A stretch of DNA of 64,000 nt, taken from Muribaculaceae bacterium. GTDB taxonomy: Bacteria > Bacteroidota > Bacteroidia > Bacteroidales > Muribaculaceae. Both the position numbers and the translations under genes were made by a program. The notes under the pieces were generated by a model. The model was given only the letters and a program-made list of their open reading frames with translations. It was not told the origin of the DNA and ran no database searches. The stretch's first letter is position 1. Each line of letters starts with the position of its first letter. The DNA lies in assembly GCA_022509085.1 (NCBI GenBank), contig JAFLTW010000007.1:50871-114870 (forward strand), written 5' to 3'. This document shows, one piece after another, positions 24,995-32,875 of this stretch.

Positions 24995-25967
24995 GTTCCA
25001 TAAGTTTTTGTGCTGCTTCCGCCGGTCGGCCCATTCCCGCTCCCATCAAGTCGGCATAAAGCAAAGCCATGGGCACTATTCCCCCCGGGTCCTCGCCCGG
25101 CCAGAATTTCCTATAGACCTTTATCGGACCTTTTTCCCTGTATTTTATCCGGTGCTTCATCAGATGGTTGGTAGGAATGTCGCTGTATATCTCAAATTTC
25201 TCCGGCGTAAGGTAACCGTTAAGAATGAAGGCACCGCTTTCGCCGCCCCACTCCATCCCTTCGGGAAGCACGATCTGTTGCCAGTTGCGCCTGGTGTCGT
25301 CGTCGGCGAAATCCATCTCTTTCAAAAGGAGTTTCGGTTTCAACACCCGGTTGAAGTTTTCCTGCCATAGCTCGAGAAGTTCCCGGCGGTCTTTTATAAA
25401 CCGGCCTCTTTTCGTTTTCAGGATGTGTCGGGAGTTTATGAGCTCGTCTACAATTCGGGATATGGTGCCGAGGGAGAGACCCGTTTCCTGACTAATCATC
25501 CTGTAGGGTTTACGGACATTCTCTTCATCTCTCAGGAAGTAGAATATCAGTTTCAGGCCGGCTTCGCTGAAAGCGTTTCTTACGGGCTCGGAAGTTTTCA
25601 GTTTTTTCTCCCCCTTTATCCTGATGTAGAGGCCAGGCACTTTTATACTGCAGTTTCCGTTTCTTTCCGCCGCGTTAATACCTACGGAGGCCAATTTTTC
25701 AATCACACCCTCGCTGAAGCTTTCGGCTACAAGTATCACCGGCTTTTGCGTGTCGTGCCGGATTCGTTCAATCTGCTGCATCGCGCTGAACATGGAGGAG
25801 GTGGTGACATGAGGTTTGATTTCACCCACGAAATGGTGTTCCCTGATTTTGATTTCGCAGTCTAAGTTATGGGAGTGGGAGCTTTTTACCGAGATATCTT
25901 TAAGTCCGGTAATTCTTTTGATGTTGTCAAAAGTGTCCGTTAATATTTCTCTTTCTTTTACAGTCAT
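24984..25967 (-). CDS. AbiEi-like winged-helix regulator/antitoxin (327 aa)
   Basis: Residues 1-120 form an alpha/beta domain (HHFVGEIKPHVTTSSMFSAM, then VILVAESFSEGVIEKL) that resembles a nuclease-like or sensor fold. Residues 130-200 form a winged helix: MISQETGLSLGTISRIVDEL. The C-terminal part has the AbiEi pattern with GGESGAFILNGYLTPEKFEI and then IYSDIPTN. I call it a type IV antitoxin and autorepressor because of this and the neighbouring nucleotidyltransferase. The palindromic operators in front of it support DNA binding. It is longer than the AbiEi at 6115-6690 because of the N-terminal domain. Confidence 0.75.
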   Translation of the reverse strand: MTVKEREILTDTFDNIKRITGLKDISVKSSHSHNLDCEIKIREHHFVGEIKPHVTTSSMFSAMQQIERIRHDTQKPVILVAESFSEGVIEKLASVGINAAERNGNCSIKVPGLYIRIKGEKKLKTSEPVRNAFSEAGLKLIFYFLRDEENVRKPYRMISQETGLSLGTISRIVDELINSRHILKTKRGRFIKDRRELLELWQENFNRVLKPKLLLKEMDFADDDTRRNWQQIVLPEGMEWGGESGAFILNGYLTPEKFEIYSDIPTNHLMKHRIKYREKGPIKVYRKFWPGEDPGGIVPMALLYADLMGAGMGRPAEAAQKLMEHEI

Positions 25968-25980
25968 ATAGTTTAAGAGT

Positions 25981-26093
25981 GTTCAATCAAAAGGCGATGT
26001 TCAAAATTTTTGAACATCGCAAAATTAGTGAAAATATCTGATAAAAACAAAGAGAAGTGTTCAATTATATCATCATGTTCAAGAATATTGAAC
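25981..26093 (-). promoter_or_regulatory. Promoter and GTTCAA operator array of the three-gene operon
   Basis: A minus-strand TAATTTTG box (26020-26027) and TTTG (26048-26051) are 20 bp apart. A perfect 27-bp palindrome with 13-bp arms (25994-26020, left arm GCGATGTTCAAAA) covers the start point. GTTCAAGAATATTGAAC (26077-26093) is a second palindrome, and single GTTCAA sites occur at 25981 and 26059. The shared half-site implies a single regulator, probably the AbiEi-like protein. Confidence 0.7.
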
Positions 26094-26144
26094 TTAGAAT
26101 TATGGTTGAACATTATCCGGCACCGGGCGATTGCCAGCCGAGGC

Positions 26145-26162
26145 GGAGGTCTCCAGACCTCC
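26145..26162. repeat. Right 18-bp palindrome flanking the three-gene operon
   Basis: GGAGGTCTCCAGACCTCC is the exact reverse complement of the element at 23431-23448. The similarity extends a few bases on each side (GCCTCCGC/GCCCCG region). Confidence 0.75.
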
Positions 26163-26612
26163 AAGCCGAACAAACGACAGACGCGTTATTCCTGCGACTT
26201 CAATTCCGGCGTCAGTGCTGCTGTGAGTTCTGCGTTCTATGATTTAGTTTTCTTTGCCATGATTATGAAGTATTTGAGGTTTAACATGTGAGCCGAGGCT
26301 CTTAATTTTTACATCGCAAGAATTGGGAAGCTGTTTGAGACCGAACAAAAATTTCATAGAGAATTTTAAGCTCAGGCGTCTAAAAATAAGGCTTGTCCCA
26401 TTTTTTTCGTAAAATTGTCGTGGACTTTTCGTGCCAATGAGAGCAGAGGAAAGCTTGCTTGACTATGCCGAGTGCAGCCGAAAAGGGACGTTAGTCAAAT
26501 AGCGGAGTGGTTTTAGAGAGCCGGAGGGTAAGTTGAGTTGGCGACCTAACTTTGCAAAGTGAAATATCAGATGCGTTGAAGGTTATAGCATAAGTGATTG
26601 TTCTCTGAAATG
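26163..26612. other. Non-coding region before the kdgA duplicate
   Basis: No gene is recognisable in 450 bp. TTGACTA (26459-26465) and TAGTCAA (26492-26498) can form a stem around a GC-rich loop. TAACTTTG at 26547-26554 looks like a -7 box but has no TTG at the right distance. Confidence 0.35.
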
Positions 26613-27234
26613 GGCCGAGGCGCCGATTGCCCCGGTATTCTATAACGGCGATGTCGCCATAGCCAAATCCGTGCTGAAGGCTTGCTACGAAGGAGGCATT
26701 CGCTGCTTCGAGTTTACCAACCGTGGCGACTTTGCCCACGAGGTGTTTGCCGAGCTGGTGAAATTCGCCGCCACGGAATGCCCCGAAATGGCCGTGGGTG
26801 TGGGGTCGGTTGTCGAGCCGGCCACGGCGGCACTCTACATGCAGCTTGGAGCCTGCTTCGTGGTAGGCCCGCTGTTCAACCCCGAGGTGGCTAGAGTGTG
26901 CAACCGGCGCCAGGTGCTCTACATCCCCGGCTGCGGCACGGTGAGCGAGGTAGGCGCCGCCCAGGAGGCCGGCTGCGAGGTGGTGAAGGTATTCCCCGGC
27001 GATGTGCTCGGCCCCAAATTCGTCAAGGGCCTCATGGCACCGATGCCCTGGACCCGAATCATGGTGACGGGCGGCGTCGAACCCACCGCCGACAATCTCA
27101 AGACCTGGTTCTCGGCCGGCGCTTTCGCCGTCGGCATGGGCAGCAAGCTCTTCCCCTCATCACTCATCGCCGCCTCCGACTGGCCTTCCATCGCATCCCT
27201 CTGCCGCACCTCCCTCTCCTCCCTCCCCAAATAA
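26613..27234 (+). pseudogene. Duplicate kdgA lacking its start
   Basis: From GGCCGAGGCGCC onward the sequence follows kdgA (18875-19505) with few changes, but codons 1-13 including the ATG are replaced by unrelated DNA. Reading back in frame there is no ATG before the stop at 26560-26562; a GTG at 26671 would give a 187-residue protein lacking the first strand of the barrel. All catalytic residues are retained in the remaining part. It is most likely not functional, though expression from the GTG cannot be excluded. Confidence 0.8.
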
Positions 27235-27319
27235 GAGATGGCGACGAAGGAGGCTACCTCTTTAGAAACCTCCTCGGGGACAAACAGTAGTTCGCACTAA
27301 GAAAATAGTAAAACATCTG

Positions 27320-27601
27320 TTAGTTGCAGGTTCGTATCAGACGCAGCCCCCATGGCAGCATGCTGACTGGGAGATGGATTAGTTCCGTTCCCTCTCCCTT
27401 GATGCTGAATTCTTTTTCCGACACCACTACTGCCATCGTAGGCTTGTATTTGTTGATATACACGGAAAGACTTTTCCCTGACGTATTAATGCCTGACTTC
27501 ACTTCAATGGGGACAATTTCCAGTCCAAGCTGTAGTATAAAGTCCACCTCTGCCGTCCCGGACGACACCCAATAGCGTGGTACGGGACACGAGGCCGCCA
27601 A
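27320..27601 (-). pseudogene. 3' fragment of the DUF4143 ATPase gene
   Basis: The last 94 codons of the ATPase gene at 19591 are present with only a few substitutions. The ATPase domain is missing. At the junction the reading frame does not continue into the upstream fragment because a TAA occurs just before the first ATPase codon. Confidence 0.85.
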
Positions 27602-27740
27602 CACCACTTAAACAGGTTTCATTATTTAATAATTCTATAATCCTTGCTTCATGACCTTTTATCGTGTCATTTAATGTGTCATTTAATGTGCCATTTAATG
27701 GGTCATTTATCGGCTCATTGGATGAGCCGATATTTTCCTA
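27600..27740 (-). pseudogene. Fragment of an AlbA-type regulator gene (linker and start of helix-turn-helix)
   Basis: The sequence matches 31513-31662 in the gene at 31372-32799, from the start of the C-terminal helix-turn-helix (KGHEARIIELLNN) back through a region of 12-bp repeats, which here differ in number and sequence. It is directly fused to the DUF4143 fragment. Confidence 0.75.
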
Positions 27741-27796
27741 TTCCGCTTCAGGAATGCCAATAGATGAAGACTACAATATGCACATAGTTCTGTACC

Positions 27797-27913
27797 TCCA
27801 ACCGTGTCATATTAGAACCAATTTTGCAAGGTTTGGATAGAATATGGGAAATGAGGAATTGGATACTAGACCCGACAAAACCGATTAATCCATTGGATTA
27901 TAGGAGGACATAA
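27797..27913 (+). pseudogene. Second 3' remnant of an unidentified gene
   Basis: Thirty-eight codons encode SNRVILEPILQGLDRIWEMR and then NWILDPTKPINPL, a diverged copy of the tail at 21150-21392. The hairpin at 27938-27968 (AGCCGTGA/TCACGGCT) follows it, as in the first copy. Confidence 0.5.
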
Positions 27914-27990
27914 AGTAAGTATGCTACTAAAAATGAAAGCCGTGAAATCAATGGTTGAAATCACGGCTATTGGCTGAAATGAAAATTATG

Positions 27991-28686
27991 TTATGGAAGG
28001 GCCGCAGAATTATCCGTATCAAAAACAATAATGCCAGATAATGTAGCAGACGATGAACCATCTTTTTCAGGCATAATTATATTTTCAAATTTAAGGGTCA
28101 GGTAATTTTCTTTAAATGAAACAAATGTTACTTTCCCGTTTATTTCGCTAAGTGAGGTCCATTCATAGTCTTCTCCATTATAATCACCGTTGCTGTTATA
28201 TACAGAGCCATCCTCTTTAACATGTATTACAAAAATATTACTATGTGAGTTATATGGAGTTGTGAAATCGGTTATTTTTAATTCTTGTCCTTCTATGGCA
28301 TTATTAAAATCAAAGTAGTCTAAATAAATATAAAAACCTGCCCATTCAGTTATGCCACTTCCATCTTTAAATGGTTTAAAAATGCTCCCTGTAATGTCAT
28401 CGAAATTGATTACCTTATTGAATCCCTTAACTTCACAATAAATTACTTTTTTCTGAAAAAGGGAAGTTTCGTCATATTGGAAAATGGAAGAATTCAGTTC
28501 ACCCCCTAATGAATAAAAATTATAAGCATAATAGAATTTATCACCATTAACAGTAAAATAGTAACTGCTTAAATTGCTATCGGAGGGAGCTCCATCGGGT
28601 TCGTCATCGTCATCTCCACAAGCTGTGAAGGCGAAAGTCATTGTGGCGAAAAGAGCCACGCATAAGAGTTTTAAATACTTTTTCAT
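27991..28686 (-). CDS. Surface lipoprotein with acidic export signal (231 aa)
   Basis: The signal peptide MKKYLKLLCVALFATMTFAF and lipobox Cys23 are followed by GDDDDEPDG, matching the lipoprotein at 21523-22068. The mature part is beta-rich and does not resemble the other protein. An exposed surface protein is likely. It ends a minus-strand transcript with the two genes below, and shares a TTATTAATTGTTAAA leader with the first lipoprotein. Confidence 0.75.
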   Translation of the reverse strand: MKKYLKLLCVALFATMTFAFTACGDDDDEPDGAPSDSNLSSYYFTVNGDKFYYAYNFYSLGGELNSSIFQYDETSLFQKKVIYCEVKGFNKVINFDDITGSIFKPFKDGSGITEWAGFYIYLDYFDFNNAIEGQELKITDFTTPYNSHSNIFVIHVKEDGSVYNSNGDYNGEDYEWTSLSEINGKVTFVSFKENYLTLKFENIIMPEKDGSSSATLSGIIVFDTDNSAALP

Positions 28687-28747
28687 AACTGAAATTTATT
28701 AATTGTTAAATATTTTTTTATTTTAGGTCGCAGTCGTCTTATTTTTT

Positions 28748-29353
28748 TTATACGTGCCTCCATTTAAGGCCAGAAATATCGAAAGTATAAGTGGCTGTTG
28801 ACCCATTTTCCAATTCTATCTCAACTGCAAGAGTTTTGGAATTTCTAAGATTATTTAACCAATCATGGCTGCCAAATACTTGTTTTGACCCAATATAAGA
28901 AGCAACCACAGCAACATTCCGCTGGGTTGCAAAATAAGTTCCCAATTTTGGTTCTTCTTTATCAAATCGAGTCTTTAATAATGGCATATTCTGTCGAATA
29001 TGTCGACCGTTTTCCAATCCAAGTAATATAGCTGTGCAATTATCTCCTTGATTATAAAAAATCAAAATATCCATTTTGCTATTTACACCGTCTATATTTT
29101 GCCTTTCATTAGAGCTTAATGTTGCGGTATAACTAAGCTCATCCGTCATTGGGTCTTTCTTTTGTTCATACTGCCATTTTGAAATATTTCTCTCTGGTTC
29201 TTCTTGCTCTTTTAAGATACTTTTTACTTCGGTTTCAGTATCTGAAATGGTGTCATGAAATTTCTGTTCTATTTGAGTGGATTTGTATTGAACATTTCCA
29301 TTGCATGATGCCAATAGAGCCAAGAAAAATGAGATTATGGCTGTATTTTTCAT
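28748..29353 (-). CDS. Small lipoprotein of unknown function (201 aa)
   Basis: MKNTAIISFFLALLASC is a lipoprotein signal with Cys17. Residues 60-200 have the pattern KWQYEQKKDPMTDELSYTAT and later NCTAILLGLENGRHI, KTRFDKEEP and VEIELENGS, seen in many small bacterial and phage proteins of unknown role. It lies 61 bp from the surface lipoprotein gene and 13 bp from the next one, so the three are probably one operon. Confidence 0.65.
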   Translation of the reverse strand: MKNTAIISFFLALLASCNGNVQYKSTQIEQKFHDTISDTETEVKSILKEQEEPERNISKWQYEQKKDPMTDELSYTATLSSNERQNIDGVNSKMDILIFYNQGDNCTAILLGLENGRHIRQNMPLLKTRFDKEEPKLGTYFATQRNVAVVASYIGSKQVFGSHDWLNNLRNSKTLAVEIELENGSTATYTFDISGLKWRHV

Positions 29354-29366
29354 ATCTTTATTCTTA

Positions 29367-29999
29367 TTATTTAACCTTTTTTAAAGCAGGTCCCATTTCT
29401 CCTCCAAGACTATAATAGGCATCTCTTCCCTTAAAAACAAGTATCGTAGGAGCAGCGTTTTCGATCGCATCTTCGTCTGGGGCTTTAAGAATAACACAAT
29501 AGGTGCCTTGTCGTGGTTCTGCTATATCATAGATATTAAAAGTGAAAGACTTACTCCAATCTTTAGGATCATCATAGTTTCTTGATGGAAATGCACTACT
29601 CCAAATTACTTTATTCCCTTTGATTTCAAATCGGTAATATAAATTTGTGACTGCATAAGGTCTAACAGTTTCCCATGTTGTTCCATCTAACTTTGATTTA
29701 AGGTCTGTACGTGAATTAGCACCATTCCATTCTTTTTTTTTCTGCTCGGCTTCCAAGCGTTCTGCTTCTAACCGTTCTTTTTTTAATTGCTCTTGTCTTA
29801 ATCTTTCTAATTCTACCTTCTCGGCTTCCTGTTTTTCCACTTCGGTCGCTTCCGTCGCTGCATCCACTTCCGCCACTTCATAAGAAGCAGTGTCTTCGTA
29901 CGTGTTATATTCATACTGTTTTCCACCACTACAAGACAGAATACTAAAGGAAAATATGGCGAAAAGAGCCATCAGCAAAAAAAATTGATACTTTTTCAT
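29367..29999 (-). CDS. Coiled-coil lipoprotein (210 aa)
   Basis: The start at 29999 gives MKKYQFFLLMALFAIFSFSI with lipobox Cys23. Residues 45-90 are a Glu/Lys/Leu/Arg-rich coiled coil (VEKQEAEKVELERLRQEQ and on). The C-terminal half is a beta-rich domain with no family that I recognise. It is the first gene behind the second structured leader RNA. Confidence 0.7.
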   Translation of the reverse strand: MKKYQFFLLMALFAIFSFSILSCSGGKQYEYNTYEDTASYEVAEVDAATEATEVEKQEAEKVELERLRQEQLKKERLEAERLEAEQKKKEWNGANSRTDLKSKLDGTTWETVRPYAVTNLYYRFEIKGNKVIWSSAFPSRNYDDPKDWSKSFTFNIYDIAEPRQGTYCVILKAPDEDAIENAAPTILVFKGRDAYYSLGGEMGPALKKVK

Positions 30000-30011
30000 A
30001 AGTATTTTGTT

Positions 30012-30301
30012 TAGTTGCATTCCGTGGCTCGAAAATGCGGATTAATAAATTCAGTTATGCATAAGAAAAAGCGGAGCCACTATTTCATGACATCTATCTC
30101 GGTTGCCGCTTAGGAAAGGCTTAGATACAATAGGTGTCAGTGCTCCGCAGACTCTATCTCATTGTAGCATGAAATACAAGTCAAAAGAGCGTTCTTCCGA
30201 CATCAACAGTATCTAATTGGTTGAGGTTCCTAAGCTTAACCGATGTTGATGAGAAAGCGCTTTCTCCAATATGTCTGCGATACCCTACGGCATCACGGTT
30301 G
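30012..30301 (-). ncRNA. Structured leader RNA, copy 2
   Basis: A minus-strand TAATTTTG box at 30302-30309 precedes the 5' block, identical to copy 1 over about 45 nt. Helices: GAGAAAGCGCTTTCTC hairpin (30251-30266), CATCAACA/TGTTGATG (30201-30208 with 30244-30251), ATCTCAT/ATGAAAT (30156-30162 with 30169-30175, one G-U), GACT/AGTC outside it, and TGACA/TGTCA (30088-30092 with 30135-30139). The 3' block (30012-30080) again has GTGGCTC/GAGCCAC. Sequences of the inner helices differ from copy 1 while pairing is kept. Confidence 0.55.
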
Positions 30302-30309
30302 CAAAATTA

Positions 30310-30563
30310 GCTAAATTTTGATAAATAACAATTATTTATGGACCAAAAAATTAGCAAAAAATTAACCTCCGATATTTTTCAGAGGATATAATTTCAAAGG
30401 CTTCAGAATGCTTTTATATTGATTGATATGCTTATTCGCTGTTGCATGTGCGAAAATTCTTATCGCAACATGGTTAAAATTCCGGAGATTGTTTTTATAT
30501 TTGCATTGTTAAAGGTGTTGAGGCAGTTGCTTTCAAGTCTTTAAGAATTAAGAATGTAAAAAT
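30310..30563. other. Intergenic region before the 110-aa gene
   Basis: AT-rich. TATATTTG at 30496-30503 matches the -7 consensus for the rightward gene 60 bp further, without a good TTG partner. Confidence 0.4.
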
Positions 30564-30896
30564 ATGGATAATAAAGGCTTGAAATTAAGTACAGAAGAGA
30601 AAGCCCATCGTATATACCAGGCTTTGAACGATTATTATCTCCTCTTCCCTGATCGCCAGTCGGCTCCTTCCATAGATATCACGCAGGATTGGGAAGTATT
30701 TTTGGATTATAAAGGGGAAGCTTGTGATTCCGATTTTACGGACTATGCGGTTATGTTCATGGAAGACTATGAGGCAGAAGAATGGGTATATACTATTGAT
30801 ACCATAAAAAACTGTATACCCCGTATAGAGAGGGAGTTGGATGAAGCTAAAGAATTACGGGGAGATTCCGACACATCAAAACAATATCCCCAGTGA
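30564..30896 (+). CDS. Hypothetical acidic protein (110 aa)
   Basis: The protein is rich in Asp and Glu (MDNKGLKLSTEEKAHRIYQA at the start, then a run with ITQDWEVFLDYKGEACDSDF). No signal peptide, membrane segment or recognised motif. It overlaps the next gene by 56 bp, which is large and suggests that one of the two starts may be further downstream. Confidence 0.55.
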   Translation: MDNKGLKLSTEEKAHRIYQALNDYYLLFPDRQSAPSIDITQDWEVFLDYKGEACDSDFTDYAVMFMEDYEAEEWVYTIDTIKNCIPRIERELDEAKELRGDSDTSKQYPQ

Positions 30897-31251
30897 TATT
30901 ACGTATTTTATGGCTTTTATTGGCCTATATACGAACTATGCACTGGAGAAAAAAAGGATTGACGACTGGGTGCTTGAAATTGATTTACCTCTCTCCGAAG
31001 TAAATCTCGTAGAGAAAAAGATGAGAAGCCCAAGCTACGGAGGCTTAATTCTGCATTATGACCCAATGAAGTTTGTAAAGTTGGACGAAAGTGGTGAACG
31101 TGTCCTTGACATATCAAAAGTTCGGGAATTGGCAGAGAGAATTTGCCGTGACGATTTTACCGGAGAATTTGCCAATGACGATAACGACCCGGGTGGCGAG
31201 TTCTTCAGAAGCAGCCTTGAAGGGCCAGAAGATCCTGACGTCACTTTCTAA
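30841..31251 (+). CDS. Hypothetical protein (136 aa)
   Basis: The ATG at 30841 has AGAGAGGGAG a few bases upstream, and an alternative ATG at 30910 would remove the overlap with the previous gene. The protein is acidic, especially at the C-terminus (NDDNDPGGEFF, EGPEDPDV). No known domain. With the preceding gene it may form a two-gene module, possibly toxin-antitoxin or immunity like, but nothing in the sequence proves this. Confidence 0.5.
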   Translation: MKLKNYGEIPTHQNNIPSDITYFMAFIGLYTNYALEKKRIDDWVLEIDLPLSEVNLVEKKMRSPSYGGLILHYDPMKFVKLDESGERVLDISKVRELAERICRDDFTGEFANDDNDPGGEFFRSSLEGPEDPDVTF

Positions 31252-31371
31252 CCACCAACCCAATCTAATCCCATATAATTCAACGACATACAGTTTTTGA
31301 CATACAAATGACCGTAACACAATAGGCAACAACGCACAGTGTTGCAAACAGTTTTGATCTTCAGGGATTCC

Positions 31372-32799
31372 TTAACCTAATTTTTTATTGTCCTTGATGT
31401 AATAGCCACCGGTCTTTTTAGAACCACGGTATTCAATAAAAGATTGAGATACAAGGCTCTTTATAGCCCTCATAACAGTACTTAGGCTAAGATTCAAATT
31501 TTCTGCAATCTGAACACCACTTAAACAGGTTTTATTATTTAATAATTCTATAATCCTTGCTTCGTGACCTTTTATCGTGCCTTTTATCGTGTCATTTATC
31601 GTGTCATTTATCGTGTCATTTTGACCATTTAATGGGTCATTGGATGAGCCGATATTTTCCTTGACACGCTTCATGAAGGTTACAGTGAAGAATCCCTTGG
31701 TATCAAAAATTGGCTCGGGGAGACCTGCCTCATTCATCAGCCTTCTCATGCGCGGAATACCGGAGCCAACCTTTTCAACAAGATGCATACGGGTAAACAA
31801 TCCGAAGATCAACGGATTTCGCGACATACTCTTCTCACCGAATTTTTCAGCAACTACAGGAAGCAATCCGCCGGGATTGGAAATCTCCACACGGTCATCA
31901 AACACTTCCACCATTACAGTCGCCCCTTCCTCATAAAGGTCGCGGTGACAGATGCTATTCAAAATGGCTTCCTTGAAAACATCAAGAGGTATTTCCCAAA
32001 TCTCCTTTCTCGGACCGGTGCCTTCTATGACATATTCAACCTCCAGTTTGCTTTCTATCCATGACAGAGCGTTCTGGTATTGCTCATACAACGGTCCTCC
32101 GAAACTCTTGTCATCGATGATATGTACCTTATCTTTACCCTTGAATCTGACACATCTGATTATAGCATGCGGGAATTTCCTTTGCGGTTCTTTGCCGAAA
32201 AACAAGGCTCCGGCATTCTTAACCACTCCCTTGTCGGTATAGAGTTCAAGATTTTCAAACAGCTGTTTTATGGGAAGGTTTCCCGAAAGATGGGCCTTCT
32301 CGATGAAACTCTTGAAATTATGTCTTTCGATATCTTCGTCGATATTGAACCAATGGCACGGGATGGCGTCATAGAATATTTTTGAACATTCCGCAAAGAA
32401 AGCTCGCATCTCTTCTGCTGTCCGCAATTTTTGATTGTTGGCTCCCTCCCTGACGAAGATTGCTCCGCCACAGATATAAGGTTTATCCTTACCCGAAGGT
32501 ACGTCTATCACCCATACGTCCTTATCATCAATGTTAACTGGATACAATTCACATTTCAGAGTGGGCGAAATCTCGCCGATCGTATCCTGAATGGCCGAGC
32601 GTTTATTGTTGTCAATATTGGCTCCTATGATATTATTCTCATTGTCCACGCCGATTAGAATATATCCTCCGGAAGCATTGGCGAAACCGGTGGCTTCTTC
32701 CGACAGTTCTTTGACCTTAGACGGCACACGGCGTTTGAAGTCTACATTGTATCCTTCGCCACCCTTTATAAGGCTCTTTATCTGTTCCGCCGTTAACAT
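31372..32799 (-). CDS. AlbA_2/Schlafen-type ATP-binding regulator with helix-turn-helix
   Basis: Residues 1-130 match the AlbA_2 (Schlafen-like) domain: GEGYNVDFKRRVPSKVKELS and ATGFANASGGYILIGVDNE. Residues 270-390 match the GHKL-like ATP-binding region of transcriptional regulators (EAILNSICHRDLYEEG, NPGGLLP, MRRLMNEAGLPEP). The C-terminus is a winged helix (SGVQIAENLNLSLSTVMRAI). A linker before it holds four 12-bp repeats (31570-31617) that encode NDTI/KGTI units. A role in transcription control or defence is likely but not shown. A fragment of this gene is at 27600-27740. Confidence 0.85.
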   Translation of the reverse strand: MLTAEQIKSLIKGGEGYNVDFKRRVPSKVKELSEEATGFANASGGYILIGVDNENNIIGANIDNNKRSAIQDTIGEISPTLKCELYPVNIDDKDVWVIDVPSGKDKPYICGGAIFVREGANNQKLRTAEEMRAFFAECSKIFYDAIPCHWFNIDEDIERHNFKSFIEKAHLSGNLPIKQLFENLELYTDKGVVKNAGALFFGKEPQRKFPHAIIRCVRFKGKDKVHIIDDKSFGGPLYEQYQNALSWIESKLEVEYVIEGTGPRKEIWEIPLDVFKEAILNSICHRDLYEEGATVMVEVFDDRVEISNPGGLLPVVAEKFGEKSMSRNPLIFGLFTRMHLVEKVGSGIPRMRRLMNEAGLPEPIFDTKGFFTVTFMKRVKENIGSSNDPLNGQNDTINDTINDTIKGTIKGHEARIIELLNNKTCLSGVQIAENLNLSLSTVMRAIKSLVSQSFIEYRGSKKTGGYYIKDNKKLG

Positions 32800-32803
32800 A
32801 CTG

Positions 32804-32811
32804 CAAAGTTA
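32804..32811 (-). promoter_or_regulatory. -7 box of the AlbA-type gene
   Basis: TAACTTTG on the minus strand lies only 4 bp before the start codon at 32799, so the transcript would be leaderless. Confidence 0.55.
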
Positions 32812-32875
32812 GTTAATAATCTCCGAATAAAAAATGAATGGAGAGTATGAAAGACCGCATGCTATATGGCTAGAG

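Larger units (their letters stand above)
26613..27601. repeat. Segmental duplication, second copy
   Basis: This copy corresponds to 18875-19872. It stops within the DUF4143 gene at GGCCGCCAA and is joined there to a fragment of the AlbA-type gene. It carries both gene ends, so a block of chromosome, not a single gene, was copied. Confidence 0.9.

Noticed and set aside
26671..27234. Second functional KDPG aldolase starting at GTG 26671
   Set aside because: The native start and the first strand of the barrel are missing; better read as a truncated duplicate.
19500..32800. Transposon or integrative element with its own transposase or integrase
   Set aside because: Many repeats and fragments, but no transposase, integrase, relaxase or replication gene was found.
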